A stretch of 64,000 bases of DNA from Bacteroidaceae bacterium (GCA_017427185.1 JAFRTJ010000009.1:1-64000), one strand, 5' to 3'; counted from the stretch's first letter, positions 8,111 through 18,001 are shown. A program made the numbers and translations. The notes: generated by a model not told the origin, from the letters alone.

Positions 8111-9559
8111 ATGAAACGAATTCTCTTATTGATGGCCATGCTACCCCTGGCAATGCATGGAAAAGTGAACCCTCCTGCCCCATACGGCCCTACACCCACA
8201 GCTAGACAACTGGCTTGGCATGAGCTGAATTTCTATGCCTTCATCCATTTCACCACCAACACATTCAATGATATGGAATGGGGATACGGAGATGCTGATC
8301 CCGACCTCTTCAATCCTGCCAATCTGGATTGCGACCAATGGATGAGAGCGATGAAAGCTGCTGGCATAAAGGGTGTCATCCTGACGGCCAAACATCACGA
8401 TGGATTCTGCCTTTGGCCCTCAAAACACACAGATTATTCCGTGAAGAACAGCCAATGGATGAATGGGAAAGGAGACTTGGTGAGATCCGTTTCTGAAGCT
8501 GCAAAAAAACATGGGCTGAAGTTTGGCGTCTACCTCTCCCCTTGGGATCGACACGATTTACGGTACGGGACGCCCGAATACATCACATACTATCGCAGCC
8601 AATTAACGGAATTGTTGACTCAATACGGTCCTATCTTCGAAGTCTGGGAAGATGGAGCCAATGGTGGCGACGGGTATTATGGTGGACGCAAGGAAGTTCG
8701 CAAAATAGACAACAAAACCTATTACGACTGGACGAACACCAATTTCCTGATTCGCGAATTGCAACCTCAGGCATGCATCTTCAGCGATGCTGGTCCGGAT
8801 ACTCGCTGGTGTGGCAATGAATCAGGCTATGTGGGTGAAACGAACTGGTGCACCATCAAACGTGCGGATTTCGCTCCAGGAATTGCCAACAGAGAGATTT
8901 TGGAACATGGCGACGAAGAAGGCGTCAATTGGGTTCCTGCTGAAGTAGACGTTTCGATCCGTCCTGGATGGTTCTTCCATGAAAAGGAGAACGGGCAGGT
9001 AAAAACCCCAGAGCAACTTATGGACATCTATTACAACAGTGTGGGGCGTGGAGCAAACTTAATCCTGAACATTCCACCCAATCGAGATGGCAAGTTTAAT
9101 ACGGAAGATGTACAATCGCTGGAGAAATTCGGAGAAATGTTGCAAAAAGAATTCAGCAACTGTATAAACAAACTGATTGTGAATGCAGATGCCTCGAATA
9201 CTCGAGGGGGAGAATCAACCTACAATGCTCAAAAAGCATACGACGACAACCACGAGACTTACTGGGCAACTGACGACAGCATCACTACGGGCGAAATAAC
9301 CTTCAATCTGAAAAAACCTACTCGCGTGAATCGAGCCATGATTCGCGAACAGATTGCACTTGGACAACGAGTGAGTGAATTTATAGTGGAAGCTCAAGAT
9401 AAAAACGGAACTTGGAAAGAAGTGGCTAAAGCTACTACAATTGGCAACAAACGCCTGCTTCGCTTTCCCGATGTAGAAACAACCGCTCTTCGATTGACCA
9501 TCCTAAAAAGTCGTGCATGTCCTGTAATCTCAGACGTCAAATTCTATTATGCAGAATAA
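8111..9559 (+). CDS. Alpha-L-fucosidase, GH29, with C-terminal discoidin-like domain
   Basis: 482 residues with a signal peptide (MKRILLLMAMLPLAMHG). GH29 signatures are clear: 'FIHFTTNTFNDMEWG' near the start, 'VILTAKHHDGFCLWPS' with the substrate-binding HH pair (about 95-98), and 'EVWEDGANGG', where D181 is the likely nucleophile. About 345-482 looks like an F5/8 type C (CBM32) beta-sandwich. The enzyme should release terminal L-fucose in the periplasm or outside. The sequence resembles the GH29 subgroup specific for branched linkages, but that is a resemblance only. The next gene (GH127) begins within or just after its 3' end, so they are co-transcribed. Confidence 0.9.
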   Translation: MKRILLLMAMLPLAMHGKVNPPAPYGPTPTARQLAWHELNFYAFIHFTTNTFNDMEWGYGDADPDLFNPANLDCDQWMRAMKAAGIKGVILTAKHHDGFCLWPSKHTDYSVKNSQWMNGKGDLVRSVSEAAKKHGLKFGVYLSPWDRHDLRYGTPEYITYYRSQLTELLTQYGPIFEVWEDGANGGDGYYGGRKEVRKIDNKTYYDWTNTNFLIRELQPQACIFSDAGPDTRWCGNESGYVGETNWCTIKRADFAPGIANREILEHGDEEGVNWVPAEVDVSIRPGWFFHEKENGQVKTPEQLMDIYYNSVGRGANLILNIPPNRDGKFNTEDVQSLEKFGEMLQKEFSNCINKLIVNADASNTRGGESTYNAQKAYDDNHETYWATDDSITTGEITFNLKKPTRVNRAMIREQIALGQRVSEFIVEAQDKNGTWKEVAKATTIGNKRLLRFPDVETTALRLTILKSRACPVISDVKFYYAE

Positions 9560-9590
9560 GACTGAAAAAAAGCAAGAGAGAGAATCTGCA

Positions 9591-12059
9591 ATGGGAAAAA
9601 AGATTATGACTCGCATGCTTGCAGCTGGAATCACTTGTCTCTTTCTTATTCTGGGAAGTTGTGCAGAAAAGGACAGAATCATCAAGAAAGTTGAATCTGT
9701 GGAGGTGGATTGTCCTGTAGGAACTGTTCCACAATTACCCTATCAAGTCTGGGTAACTTACCAAAACGGCGATAAGGAATGGCGACAGATTCGATGGACA
9801 AACTCCGAACGTGAAACGGAAAATCAAGAAGCGGAATATCCTGTTGGAAAGAAATACACGGTGGATGGATTTGTTTTGGGTGACAACACAACAGAGAACG
9901 GTTATCCCGTGAAAGCAAACATTCAAGTTGTCGACATCGAGCAAAGCATACCCGACAAAACCCCTGTTGCACATACTCTTCCTTTGAAAGATGTCCAATT
10001 AATTGGAGATAACCGCTTAACCAACAATCGCGACCTTGACATACAAGCTATCCTAAGCTGGGACATAACAAAGTTTCTCTACAACTATCGTGACACGTAC
10101 GGTTTGTCTACAGAAGGTTATGCAACGTCAGAAGGCTGGGACAATCCTACCACAAAACTGAAAGGACACGGTACAGGACATTATCTTTCCGCACTTGCTT
10201 TCGCATACGCATCTGCTCAGAATGCCGATATACGGGTACAACTATTGAATCGCATCCGCCGTATGGTGAACGAATTGCGTGAATGTCAAGAAAAAACCTT
10301 TGTTTGGGATGATTCGTTAGGACGCTACTGGGAAGCAAGAGATTTGGTTCCAGAAAAAGAACTGTCACAGTTGAGCGGAAATTGGCAGAGTTTCAACCAA
10401 TATAAAAAGGACTGGAAACATTATGGATACGGATACCTGAATGCTATCCCCGCCCAACATCCCATTCTAATAGAAATGTATCGTCCGTACAACAATGAAG
10501 AATGGACTTGGGCACCCTATTATACAATCCACAAGCAATTGGCTGGACTTATCGACATTGCCACTCAAGTAGATGACAAAGAAATTGCCGACAAAGCCTT
10601 ACTAACAGCCAAAGATATGGGGCTGTGGGTATGGAACCGCCTTCACTATCGTACTTACGTAAAGACCGACGGCACAAAAGAAGAACGTCGTAAGAAACCT
10701 GGCAATCGATACGAGATGTGGGATATATATATAGGTGGAGAAGTTGGCGGTATGGCCGAGAGTTTAGCACGACTCTCAGAAAAGGCAACTCAACCTGAGG
10801 AAAAGAAACATTTGCTGGAAGCTGCAAACTATTTCGATGCCCCCGCCTTTTTCCTTCCCTTATCGAAGAACATTGATGACATCCGTAATCGTCATGCTAA
10901 TCAACATATACCCATGATAACGGGGGCACTCCGATCTTTTCGCAGTAACGGAATTCCGTTTTACTATCTTTTGGCAAAGAATTTCTGGAATCTTATACAA
11001 GGACGGTACATGTATGCTATGGGAGGAGTCGGTAACATGGAAATGTTCCGTGAACCATATACACAATCCTTAGCAATGAACACAAATGCCACGAAAGACT
11101 CAAATGGAGACTCTATACCCAATCCGGACTTAAACGAAACTTGCTGTTGTTATAATCTGGCAAAACTTTCCAAAGAGTTGAACTGTTATGACCCAGACAA
11201 CGCTCATTACATGGACTATTATGAACGTGCTCTCTACAATCAAATCGTTGGATCCCTACATCCAGCCCACTACAGTTGCACATACCACTATGCTGTAGGC
11301 ATGAATGCTGCCAAAGCATTCGGCAACGAGAATCCTCAGGTGAGTTGTTGTGGTGGCACAGGAGCAGAAAATTCTGCAAAGTATCAAGAAGCTGTCTACT
11401 TCGTATCTGACAACACGATGTGGGTAGGTCTTTATCTACCAACAAAAGCGTTGTGGCGCGAAAAAAACATAGAAATCGAGCAAGAATGTCTATGGCCTGC
11501 GGAAAAAAGTACTATCCGCATCACTCACGGCCATGCCATCTTCTCTCTAAAGCTACGTGTTCCCTATTGGGCAAATCAAGGATTTGAGATTCGCTTGAAT
11601 GGGAAAACTGTGACAAAAAACAACTTGCCATGTTCGTATGCTGAGATTTCCACACGAGAGTGGAGAGAAGGTGATGAAGTAGAAATAAAGATGCCTTTCA
11701 GCAAACATATTTTCTTTCATCCTGACAAAATGGAAACTGCTGTTACCAAACAAAAAGGAATCAGAACATTCTCTCCCCAATGGTTAGGAGCTCTGATGTA
11801 TGGTCCTTTGGTAATGGCAACTCCCGACGTAGTTAACTGGGATGAAGCAGAATTTGATATTATACCCAATCTAAGCGATATTGAGTTGCAAGGAGCTTCC
11901 AAAGAAGTGGGATATAACGGGAATCTTTACACCCTGAGAATGCAAGGCAAGAATTTCCAACCCGACTATTTTCAGACGGGACACTCAACTCATTATTTAA
12001 GATTGAACATTTTGCCATCAAGTTTCTCCCCAAGAAAGAAATCAAGCACTCACAGATGA
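9591..12059 (+). CDS. Beta-L-arabinofuranosidase, GH127 (DUF1680), lipoprotein
   Basis: About 822 residues from the ATG at 9591. An upstream in-frame ATG at 9549 would overlap the fucosidase and give a long N-terminus, whereas 9591 gives a clean lipoprotein signal 'LFLILGSC'. GH127 zinc/catalytic residues are visible: E516-T-C518 in 'NETCCCYN' and the C586-C587 pair in 'VSCCGGTGAEN', corresponding to the Glu-Cys-Cys-Cys site in which one Cys is the nucleophile. Retained residues imply an active retaining beta-L-arabinofuranosidase, a family known for hydroxyproline-linked arabinans and RG-II-type chains. An extra N-terminal region of about 120 residues looks like an Ig-like domain. Its last bases overlap the methyltransferase gene by 4 bp. 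Confidence 0.88.
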   Translation: MGKKIMTRMLAAGITCLFLILGSCAEKDRIIKKVESVEVDCPVGTVPQLPYQVWVTYQNGDKEWRQIRWTNSERETENQEAEYPVGKKYTVDGFVLGDNTTENGYPVKANIQVVDIEQSIPDKTPVAHTLPLKDVQLIGDNRLTNNRDLDIQAILSWDITKFLYNYRDTYGLSTEGYATSEGWDNPTTKLKGHGTGHYLSALAFAYASAQNADIRVQLLNRIRRMVNELRECQEKTFVWDDSLGRYWEARDLVPEKELSQLSGNWQSFNQYKKDWKHYGYGYLNAIPAQHPILIEMYRPYNNEEWTWAPYYTIHKQLAGLIDIATQVDDKEIADKALLTAKDMGLWVWNRLHYRTYVKTDGTKEERRKKPGNRYEMWDIYIGGEVGGMAESLARLSEKATQPEEKKHLLEAANYFDAPAFFLPLSKNIDDIRNRHANQHIPMITGALRSFRSNGIPFYYLLAKNFWNLIQGRYMYAMGGVGNMEMFREPYTQSLAMNTNATKDSNGDSIPNPDLNETCCCYNLAKLSKELNCYDPDNAHYMDYYERALYNQIVGSLHPAHYSCTYHYAVGMNAAKAFGNENPQVSCCGGTGAENSAKYQEAVYFVSDNTMWVGLYLPTKALWREKNIEIEQECLWPAEKSTIRITHGHAIFSLKLRVPYWANQGFEIRLNGKTVTKNNLPCSYAEISTREWREGDEVEIKMPFSKHIFFHPDKMETAVTKQKGIRTFSPQWLGALMYGPLVMATPDVVNWDEAEFDIIPNLSDIELQGASKEVGYNGNLYTLRMQGKNFQPDYFQTGHSTHYLRLNILPSSFSPRKKSSTHR

Positions 12060-13255
12060 CGGACGTCGAATACATATTGCTGCATCAAAACGAGGACGTG
12101 CATGCACTGGCCCTAAAGAAGGCTCCGGAGGGGGTGAATTTACAGTTTTGCCTTCAACAAATAGAGGGTTGGCAGCTGGCCCGCAAGAAGTTGCCTCCAT
12201 GGGCTGATACGGAAGGCATTCTTTACCCCCCACGTCTTGCAATGGAGCAATGCAGCAGCTACTCTACCGCCCATTATAAAAACCTAGTCGTAGAACGACT
12301 TGTTCCAGGAGAGAAACGGCAGAATATGATAGATCTGACAGGAGGATACGGAGTGGATTTCTGTTATCTGGCACCTGCTTTCAGGCATGCCACTTATGTG
12401 GAAACAAATCCTTATCTATGCAAGTTAGCCCAACATAACTTTCCAATTCTTGGACTATCCAATGTGGAGATTATCTGTGGAGATGGAACAGATCTCCTTA
12501 CCCAATCAACTTCAACATATTCTTTAATATATATAGATCCTGCCCGACGAGACAAAATAGGACGGAAGACGGTTGCCTTGGAAGACTGCACGCCCAACAT
12601 AGTTCAGTTTGCCACGGAATTTACCCTACGAAGCAAAATGACACTCGTAAAGCTTTCCCCCATGTTGGATATCTCTCGAGCTCTTCATTCGTTGAAAAAT
12701 GTGTCAGAAGTTCATGTAGTCAGTGTGGAAGGCGAATGTAAAGAGCTGCTACTCGTAATTGCTGCCGAAAAAACAAGCGAAACACAATTCTATTGCGTCA
12801 ATCTTGGAAGTAGAGATTCTGTCTTTGTCTGCTCTGAAACAGAAAGACACACCACGCCTGATATCTTATCCGATCCTCTCAACGAAGGAATATTTCTCTA
12901 CGAACCCAGCGCCTCCATTATGAAAGCAGGGGGTCAGAATGCGCTCTCTATAAATTACGGACTGAAGAAATTGCATCCTAACAGTCATCTTTTCGTACAC
13001 AAACAATTTTTCAAAGACTTCCCCGGAAGAGTCTTCCACATTGTGGGATGGAGTGATTTCAGCAAACGTGGATTGCATATGATGCTGAGAGATATTCAAC
13101 AAGCCAATTTGGCAACCCGCAATTTTCCTACCAGCGTGGCAGACTTGCGGAAACAATTGAAAATTCGCGAAGGAGGAGAAGATTATCTTTTTGCCACAAC
13201 CTTAGCTGATGAAAGTCATATACTAATAAGAACAAAAAAGGTTCCCCTCATTTAA
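12056..13255 (+). CDS. Class I SAM-dependent methyltransferase with THUMP-like C-terminus
   Basis: 399 residues, no signal peptide, cytoplasmic. SAM-binding motif I is 'MIDLTGGYGVDF' (about 91-102), and motif IV-like 'YIDPARRDKIG' appears near 160. The C-terminal part resembles the THUMP-like domain seen in a Bacteroidetes methyltransferase family of unknown target. A nucleic-acid substrate is suggested by the D-P-x-R motif but is not proved. The ATG overlaps the GH127 stop by 4 bp, yet the function appears unrelated to glycan use. Its 3' end overlaps the convergent dipeptidase gene by 8 bp. Confidence 0.8.
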   Translation: MTDVEYILLHQNEDVHALALKKAPEGVNLQFCLQQIEGWQLARKKLPPWADTEGILYPPRLAMEQCSSYSTAHYKNLVVERLVPGEKRQNMIDLTGGYGVDFCYLAPAFRHATYVETNPYLCKLAQHNFPILGLSNVEIICGDGTDLLTQSTSTYSLIYIDPARRDKIGRKTVALEDCTPNIVQFATEFTLRSKMTLVKLSPMLDISRALHSLKNVSEVHVVSVEGECKELLLVIAAEKTSETQFYCVNLGSRDSVFVCSETERHTTPDILSDPLNEGIFLYEPSASIMKAGGQNALSINYGLKKLHPNSHLFVHKQFFKDFPGRVFHIVGWSDFSKRGLHMMLRDIQQANLATRNFPTSVADLRKQLKIREGGEDYLFATTLADESHILIRTKKVPLI

Positions 13256-13919
13256 TGACCTTATACTTGGCTCGTGCCTCTGCTCTGGAAATGAGATTGA
13301 AATGCCACCATTCACTTCGCAAGGGGGTAAATCCTGCTTCACACATCACATTACGAAGCAACTCTCGATTCTTTTTTGCCTGAATACTAATGATACCCTG
13401 CTTAACCAAAGAAGCTTCTTGGTCTATATGAGCATAGCTGCCAAGGAAATCAACCTTTGTACCCATGTCCAAAGTATCCCCTGTGGCCACATCACAAAGA
13501 GTGATGTCAACTGCCATACCATAATTATGGAGCCCACCCCCTTTTTTAGGATTGCTTACGTATATATTCTTTGAGGTACCAGCCACTACATTCCACATTT
13601 TCTGCTGGATAGTCATCGGACGTGCAGCATCATAAACAATCAAAGAAAGATCTGGTCGTTTATCCTTCAAAAGCTTTTGGGCTTGTGCTAATGCTTTGGC
13701 TGCTTTTGGATGCAAATAAGCTTCGCGTAAATCTGAGTAAAGAACTTTTCCTGTAAAATTATCTGCTCGAGAGTACATCAGGCTAACCCGTATGGTAGAA
13801 TCCAAGCTGGTAATATCTACCAGGCCTTGAGCTTCCATACTCTGTGCAGTTTTACTCTTTTGGGAATAAAGGGGAAGACTCAAAAAAAACAGCAAAAAGA
13901 TAAAGTTCTTACGCATCAT
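13248..13919 (-). CDS. ddpX: D-alanyl-D-alanine dipeptidase (VanX/DdpX type, M15D)
   Basis: 223 residues from the ATG at 13919. A longer in-frame start at 14012 would cover the TATTTTTG promoter and is rejected. A signal peptide ('FIFLLFFLSLPLYSQ') places it in the periplasm. The zinc site is intact: H and D in 'GLHNYGMAVDITL' and the E/H pair in 'SEWWHF'. 'YDAARP' carries the conserved arginine region. Housekeeping members recycle D-Ala-D-Ala from peptidoglycan turnover. There are no vanH/vanA genes nearby, so a resistance role is not suggested. It is transcribed alone. Confidence 0.9.
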   Translation of the reverse strand: MMRKNFIFLLFFLSLPLYSQKSKTAQSMEAQGLVDITSLDSTIRVSLMYSRADNFTGKVLYSDLREAYLHPKAAKALAQAQKLLKDKRPDLSLIVYDAARPMTIQQKMWNVVAGTSKNIYVSNPKKGGGLHNYGMAVDITLCDVATGDTLDMGTKVDFLGSYAHIDQEASLVKQGIISIQAKKNRELLRNVMCEAGFTPLRSEWWHFNLISRAEARAKYKVIK

Positions 13920-13937
13920 AGAAGAAATTTTATGGCA

Positions 13938-13945
13938 CAAAAATA
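13938..13945 (-). promoter_or_regulatory. Promoter -7 box of the dipeptidase gene
   Basis: TATTTTTG on the minus strand, 19 bp upstream of the ATG at 13919, giving a leader of roughly 12 nt. Its position decides the start codon. Confidence 0.55.
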
Positions 13946-14054
13946 GAGATAAATCTAAACATGGAGAAATATACATCAAAAAAACATACAAGAAAAAAAA
14001 CAATATATCCATTCATGCTCTGCCCTCATGATAAGAAAAGTATATGCAAGGATA

Positions 14055-14100
14055 AAAACAAGGAATGGGTCATCCTACCGAACAACCCATTCCTTGTTTT
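14055..14100 (-). terminator. Strong terminator 3' of the first OmpA-family gene
   Basis: A 16-bp perfect stem (core AACAAGGAATGGGT with ACCCATTCCTTGTT) around a 14-nt loop. Read on the minus strand the stem ends in TTTTT, 18 bp after the stop codon at 14119. The flanks also allow function on the plus strand. Confidence 0.85.
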
Positions 14101-14118
14101 CTTTTAATATGTAAAGAT

Positions 14119-15267
14119 TTACTTTACGCGATAACGAACTTCCTTGGTACGATACTTCTTAACAGTATACTTATCCTTTACGTCCTTCAAACCGGTTGCT
14201 GTAATGATAGTAACACGGTTCTTGTCATTCTCAGCAAAAGGCTGAACGGTATCACCAAAGTACTCTGCTGTCATAATGGAAGGATCAACTCCTGCCTCAG
14301 TCAAAGCCTTAACAGCCTTCTCGGAACGCTGCTGAGAATATCCCATGTTAATCTTGGGGTTACCTGTCTGAACGTCTGCATAAGACTTCAGAGAAACCTT
14401 GCACTCACGATGATCCTTCAAGAAAGCACCAATGGCCTTCAACTGCTCATCAGGATCGTTGAAATCACTCTCGCGAATCTTGTAGAACACATTCCATGTG
14501 ATGGTACCATCCTCAACGCGGGGAGTGTAAGCAATGTCATCATACCAGATAGTATCGATGCGGGTCTCCCACTGCTCCTCCATCTTCTTTTTCTTGAAAC
14601 CAAACTTGTAAGCCACACCGACTTGGGCCGTCACTTGCCAATCATCTTTATTGGCAACCTTGCTGTTGTAACGGTCGCTCTTGCTATTTGCATCAACTTC
14701 AACATTGAAGCTCCAATGCTTGCTCAAATCAAAATCAACCATAGCACCAATACGGCCATTGTGACTCAAACGATCACTCTTGTAGGCGAAAGGCATCACA
14801 TCCTTACGAGCATAAGCTGCCCCATTGTCCCATGCATAGTCTAATCCTATACCACCAATCAGATACAGATTGACGGGATAATAAGACTTCCTGCCAAACA
14901 AAGTTACCAAGTTAATCATCAGGTCAAGGTCGGAAGTCAAGTACTTATAGTCATACTTGAAATCCTCGAAAGCATCCTTGTAAGCGCCCATGCTGCCTGC
15001 ACCATCACCCCAGAATTTACTGTTGAAATGCAAACGAGCACCCACTACAGGAGTGAAGAATCCACCGAAAGAAAGACTTGCAGTGGGGGTGATCAACTTG
15101 AGATTGTTGTAGTCTGTGAAAGTGGTCTGTCCACCACCCTGAACGCCAACAAACATGTAAGGATAAGGCTTATAATCCTTATCATCATTAACATTCTCAG
15201 CATAGACAGCTGACGATACGCCAAATGCAAAAATGGCAACAGCGAAAATGTTCTTGAAATGAATCAT
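14119..15267 (-). CDS. OmpA-family outer-membrane protein, paralogue 1
   Basis: 382 residues with a signal peptide (MIHFKNIFAVAIFAFGVSSAVYA). About 25-215 is a porin-like beta-barrel with alternating aromatic strands. About 230-365 holds the OmpA peptidoglycan-binding domain ('SLKSYADVQTGNPKINMGYS', 'NDKNRVTI'). Such proteins anchor the outer membrane to peptidoglycan. The 3' 440 bp is almost identical to that of the paralogue at 15514-16665, while the barrel halves differ, which suggests duplication with gene conversion. It has its own full promoter and terminator. Confidence 0.9.
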   Translation of the reverse strand: MIHFKNIFAVAIFAFGVSSAVYAENVNDDKDYKPYPYMFVGVQGGGQTTFTDYNNLKLITPTASLSFGGFFTPVVGARLHFNSKFWGDGAGSMGAYKDAFEDFKYDYKYLTSDLDLMINLVTLFGRKSYYPVNLYLIGGIGLDYAWDNGAAYARKDVMPFAYKSDRLSHNGRIGAMVDFDLSKHWSFNVEVDANSKSDRYNSKVANKDDWQVTAQVGVAYKFGFKKKKMEEQWETRIDTIWYDDIAYTPRVEDGTITWNVFYKIRESDFNDPDEQLKAIGAFLKDHRECKVSLKSYADVQTGNPKINMGYSQQRSEKAVKALTEAGVDPSIMTAEYFGDTVQPFAENDKNRVTIITATGLKDVKDKYTVKKYRTKEVRYRVK

Positions 15268-15307
15268 AGTTACTCTTCTGAATTACTTATAATTATACAA
15301 TTTTGAA

Positions 15308-15339
15308 CAAAAATATAGGATTTTTATAAGATGACCAAA
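15308..15339 (-). promoter_or_regulatory. Promoter of OmpA-family gene 1
   Basis: Minus-strand TTTG (15339-15336), 20 bp, TATTTTTG (15315-15308). The leader is about 34 nt. The -33/-7 arrangement and spacing match those of the paralogue's promoter. Confidence 0.75.
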
Positions 15340-15425
15340 AAAAATTATCTTTTTTTCACTTTTTGCGCATAAAAAAGCGATATTTTGCTGCATGGACCTT
15401 ATTTATCCAGCTATATTCAGTCAAA

Positions 15426-15461
15426 GAAATCCCCCTTTCGTGTTGCCAAAAGGGGGATTTC
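15426..15461 (-). terminator. Hairpin 3' of the second OmpA-family gene
   Basis: A perfect 13-bp stem (GAAATCCCCCTTT with AAAGGGGGATTTC) about 50 bp after the stop at 15514. On the minus strand it is followed only by TTTCTTTG, a weak U-tract. A second small hairpin (ATTGTCC/GGACAAT) lies between it and the gene. Confidence 0.65.
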
Positions 15462-15513
15462 CTTAAATTGTCCAACTTCTATTTGGACAATCCTATTTTT
15501 TCTAAAAAAGATA

Positions 15514-16665
15514 CTATTTCCTTACCAGTTCACGTACTTCCTTAGTACGATACTTCTTTACAGTATATTTGTCTTTTACGTCCTTCAAACCAGTTGCCCT
15601 GATAATGGTAACACGATTCTTGTCATTCTCAGCAAAAGGCTGAACGGTATCACCAAAGTACTCTGCTGTGATGATAGAAGGATCAACTCCTGCCTCAGTC
15701 AAAGCCTTAACAGCCTTCTCGGAACGCTGCTGAGAGTATCCCATGTTGATCTTGGGGTTACCTGTCTGAACGTCTGCATAAGACTTCAGAGAAACCTTGC
15801 ACTCACGATGATCCTTCAAGAAAGCACCAATGGCCTTCAACTGATCATCAGGATCATTGAAATCACTCTCGCGAATCTTGTAGAATACATTCCATGTGAT
15901 GGTACCATCCTCAACACGGGGAGTGTAAGCAATGTCATCATACCAGATAGTATCGATGCGGGTTACATACTCGTCCTCTTGAACAGGTTTTTTCTTATAC
16001 CCAAATTTGAAATTCAAACCAACTTGACCCGTAAATTGGAGGTGATCCGTCACAAACTTGTTCTGTTTGCCAGGAACGATATGATTGATGTCACCCTCGA
16101 TATTCAAACTGAGATTTTTGTGAAGAGGAAAATCCAACCCTAAACCCAGACGATTGTTGAAGGCCCATCGCTTATCATTCTCTGCATACTCCAGATTCAC
16201 AGGAGGTACACCATTCACCAGATCAACAGCCTCATCATTGTTCCACGCATAATTGGCACCCAAACCAAACACGAAAAACAAATTGGCAGGATAGCTCTCT
16301 TTCTTGCCAAACAAAGTGCACAGATTGATTAGCGCATCGGCACTTGTTGTCAAATAATTGTAATTGAAATGAGTGTCTGCTGACTTGTTGAAATACTCAG
16401 CACCTGCCTTATCCCAAATTCCATTGAAATGCAGACGGGCGCCTACCACGTTCGTAAAATAACTTCCAAAACTGAGACTCGCAGTAGGAGTAAAAGTTTT
16501 CCAGTTATTAAACTCTGGATTGAAAGTGTCCTGAACGCCACCCTGAACACCAATAAAAAGGTAAGGATAGGGCTCATAATTCTTCTCTGTGCTCTGTGCC
16601 ATGACAGATACAGGAAGACTCAAAGCCAAAACGGCTAAAATTAGATACTTTTTAATCATTTTCAT
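15514..16665 (-). CDS. OmpA-family outer-membrane protein, paralogue 2
   Basis: 383 residues from the ATG at 16665. The open frame extends upstream, but that part covers the promoter and lacks a signal. Signal peptide 'LILAVLALSLPVSVMAQ'. It has an N-terminal beta-barrel (about 22-220) and a C-terminal OmpA domain (about 235-365) almost identical to paralogue 1. The barrels share only the layout and motifs such as 'PYPYLFIGVQGG' and 'PTASLSFG'. The two proteins are nearly equal in length, so they probably arose as a tandem duplicate whose exposed half diverged. Confidence 0.9.
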   Translation of the reverse strand: MKMIKKYLILAVLALSLPVSVMAQSTEKNYEPYPYLFIGVQGGVQDTFNPEFNNWKTFTPTASLSFGSYFTNVVGARLHFNGIWDKAGAEYFNKSADTHFNYNYLTTSADALINLCTLFGKKESYPANLFFVFGLGANYAWNNDEAVDLVNGVPPVNLEYAENDKRWAFNNRLGLGLDFPLHKNLSLNIEGDINHIVPGKQNKFVTDHLQFTGQVGLNFKFGYKKKPVQEDEYVTRIDTIWYDDIAYTPRVEDGTITWNVFYKIRESDFNDPDDQLKAIGAFLKDHRECKVSLKSYADVQTGNPKINMGYSQQRSEKAVKALTEAGVDPSIITAEYFGDTVQPFAENDKNRVTIIRATGLKDVKDKYTVKKYRTKEVRELVRK

Positions 16666-16702
16666 CGACTTATTAAACGTTAACACATTATCATTGTTTG
16701 TG

Positions 16703-16734
16703 CAAAAATAACACATTTTATATTTTGTCCCAAA
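16703..16734 (-). promoter_or_regulatory. Promoter of OmpA-family gene 2
   Basis: Minus-strand TTTG (16734-16731), 20 bp, TATTTTTG (16710-16703), the same elements and spacing as for the first OmpA gene. Confidence 0.75.
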
Positions 16735-16814
16735 AAATTGACACATTTTTGACTTTAATCATGATTTTTTCTTTAATTTATGGTTCAAAGAGCCAAAATG
16801 TCATTAGATTTATG

Positions 16815-16822
16815 TAACTTTG
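16815..16822 (+). promoter_or_regulatory. Promoter -7 box for the 16.8-31.5 kb gene run
   Basis: TAACTTTG, 24 bp before the ATG at 16847. It overlaps a possible TTG start at 16820, which rules that codon out. No clear -33 TTTG is present. Confidence 0.55.
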
Positions 16823-16846
16823 TCTTCTAAAATTAGCCTTACAAGC

Positions 16847-18001
16847 ATGACTGATATAACAATATCTCACGTTAAGTCCAAAAAGGATTTGAAAGCATTC
16901 ATTCGCTTCAACTACGAATTATATAAAGATAATCCGTATGCTGTACCCGATTTGCTAGAGACCACACTAGACACATTCAACCCTAAAAAGAATCCCGCTT
17001 TTGCTTTTTGCGAAGCTGAACTTTTTCTAGCCAAACGCCACGGGAAAATCGTGGGACGAATTGCCGCCATAATCAACCACAAGGCCAACAATGCATGGAA
17101 TGAGAAAAACGTACGTTTCGGTTGGATAGATTTCATAGATGATTTAGAAGTCACTCACTTGTTGCTTGATGCCGTTGAACAATGGGGAAAAGAGAAAGGC
17201 ATGACCAAAATGGTCGGACCTCTTGGATTCACCGACATGGATCTGGAGGGTATGCTAACTGATGGCTTTGACCAACTTTCCACGATGAATTCCATCTACA
17301 ACTATCCCTATTATCCTGAGCACATGAAAAAACTTGGGCTAAAAAAAGAAGTAGGATGGGTAGAGCGCAAAGTTTTCGTTCCTCAAAACGGTCACGAGGC
17401 AAATCAGCAAAAATACTTTCGCGTAGCGGAAATGGTAAAGAAACGCTATGGATTTCGCACCCACAAGTTCAAGAGCAAAAAGGAAATCCGTGAGGGGGGA
17501 TATGTTAAAAAGGTATTGGATGTAGTAAACCGCTCTTATGCCAATCTTTTTGGATATAGTGAGATGGATGAGAAACAAATGGAAACTTATGCTAACGAAT
17601 ATTTAACCTTCTTGGATAAGCGTTATCTCTCTGTTGTGGAAACTGCAGAGGGAGAAGTCATTGGCATGGGAATCTGTATTACCAGCTTAAGCCGTGCTAT
17701 TCAGAAAGCAAAAGCCAAACTCTTTCCTTTTGGCTGGTTCTATCTGGCCAAAGCGTTATGGTTCAACAAGCATCCCAAGGTATTAGACATGCTCCTCGTG
17801 GGCGTTTTGCCTGAATATCAGGAAAAAGGAGCCAACGCATTAATTTTTGCTGACGTGATACCCGAAACCATCAAGGACGGGTACGAATGGGCTGAAACCC
17901 ACCATCAGCTAGAAGACAATGGACCGAGCCAGGCACAATGGAAATATTTGGACTGCATCATCCACAAAAAACGCTGTGCATTCAGCAAAGAGATCAAGTA
18001 A
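16847..18001 (+). CDS. GNAT-like N-acetyltransferase-family protein
   Basis: 384 residues starting at the ATG at 16847, because the earlier TTG sits inside the promoter box. No signal peptide. Two acyltransferase-like halves are suggested: '[19 protein letters not shown]' (about 63-81) and '[14 protein letters not shown]' (about 272-285), each resembling the central GNAT beta strands. It belongs to a family common in Bacteroidetes without a known substrate. It is the first gene of a long co-directional run, and parE follows after 2 bp. Confidence 0.7.
   Translation: MTDITISHVKSKKDLKAFIRFNYELYKDNPYAVPDLLETTLDTFNPKKNPAFAFCEAELFLAKRHGKIVGRIAAIINHKANNAWNEKNVRFGWIDFIDDLEVTHLLLDAVEQWGKEKGMTKMVGPLGFTDMDLEGMLTDGFDQLSTMNSIYNYPYYPEHMKKLGLKKEVGWVERKVFVPQNGHEANQQKYFRVAEMVKKRYGFRTHKFKSKKEIREGGYVKKVLDVVNRSYANLFGYSEMDEKQMETYANEYLTFLDKRYLSVVETAEGEVIGMGICITSLSRAIQKAKAKLFPFGWFYLAKALWFNKHPKVLDMLLVGVLPEYQEKGANALIFADVIPETIKDGYEWAETHHQLEDNGPSQAQWKYLDCIIHKKRCAFSKEIK

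Noticed and set aside
13248..13919. VanX-type vancomycin resistance gene
   Set aside because: No vanH, vanA/B or vanR/S neighbours, and similar dipeptidases are housekeeping in Bacteroidales.
13917..14012. Longer N-terminus for the dipeptidase
   Set aside because: It would include the TATTTTTG box and a second hydrophobic stretch before the normal signal peptide.
16820..16846. TTG start for the acetyltransferase-like gene
   Set aside because: The TTG is the last part of the TAACTTTG promoter box, so translation must begin at the ATG at 16847.
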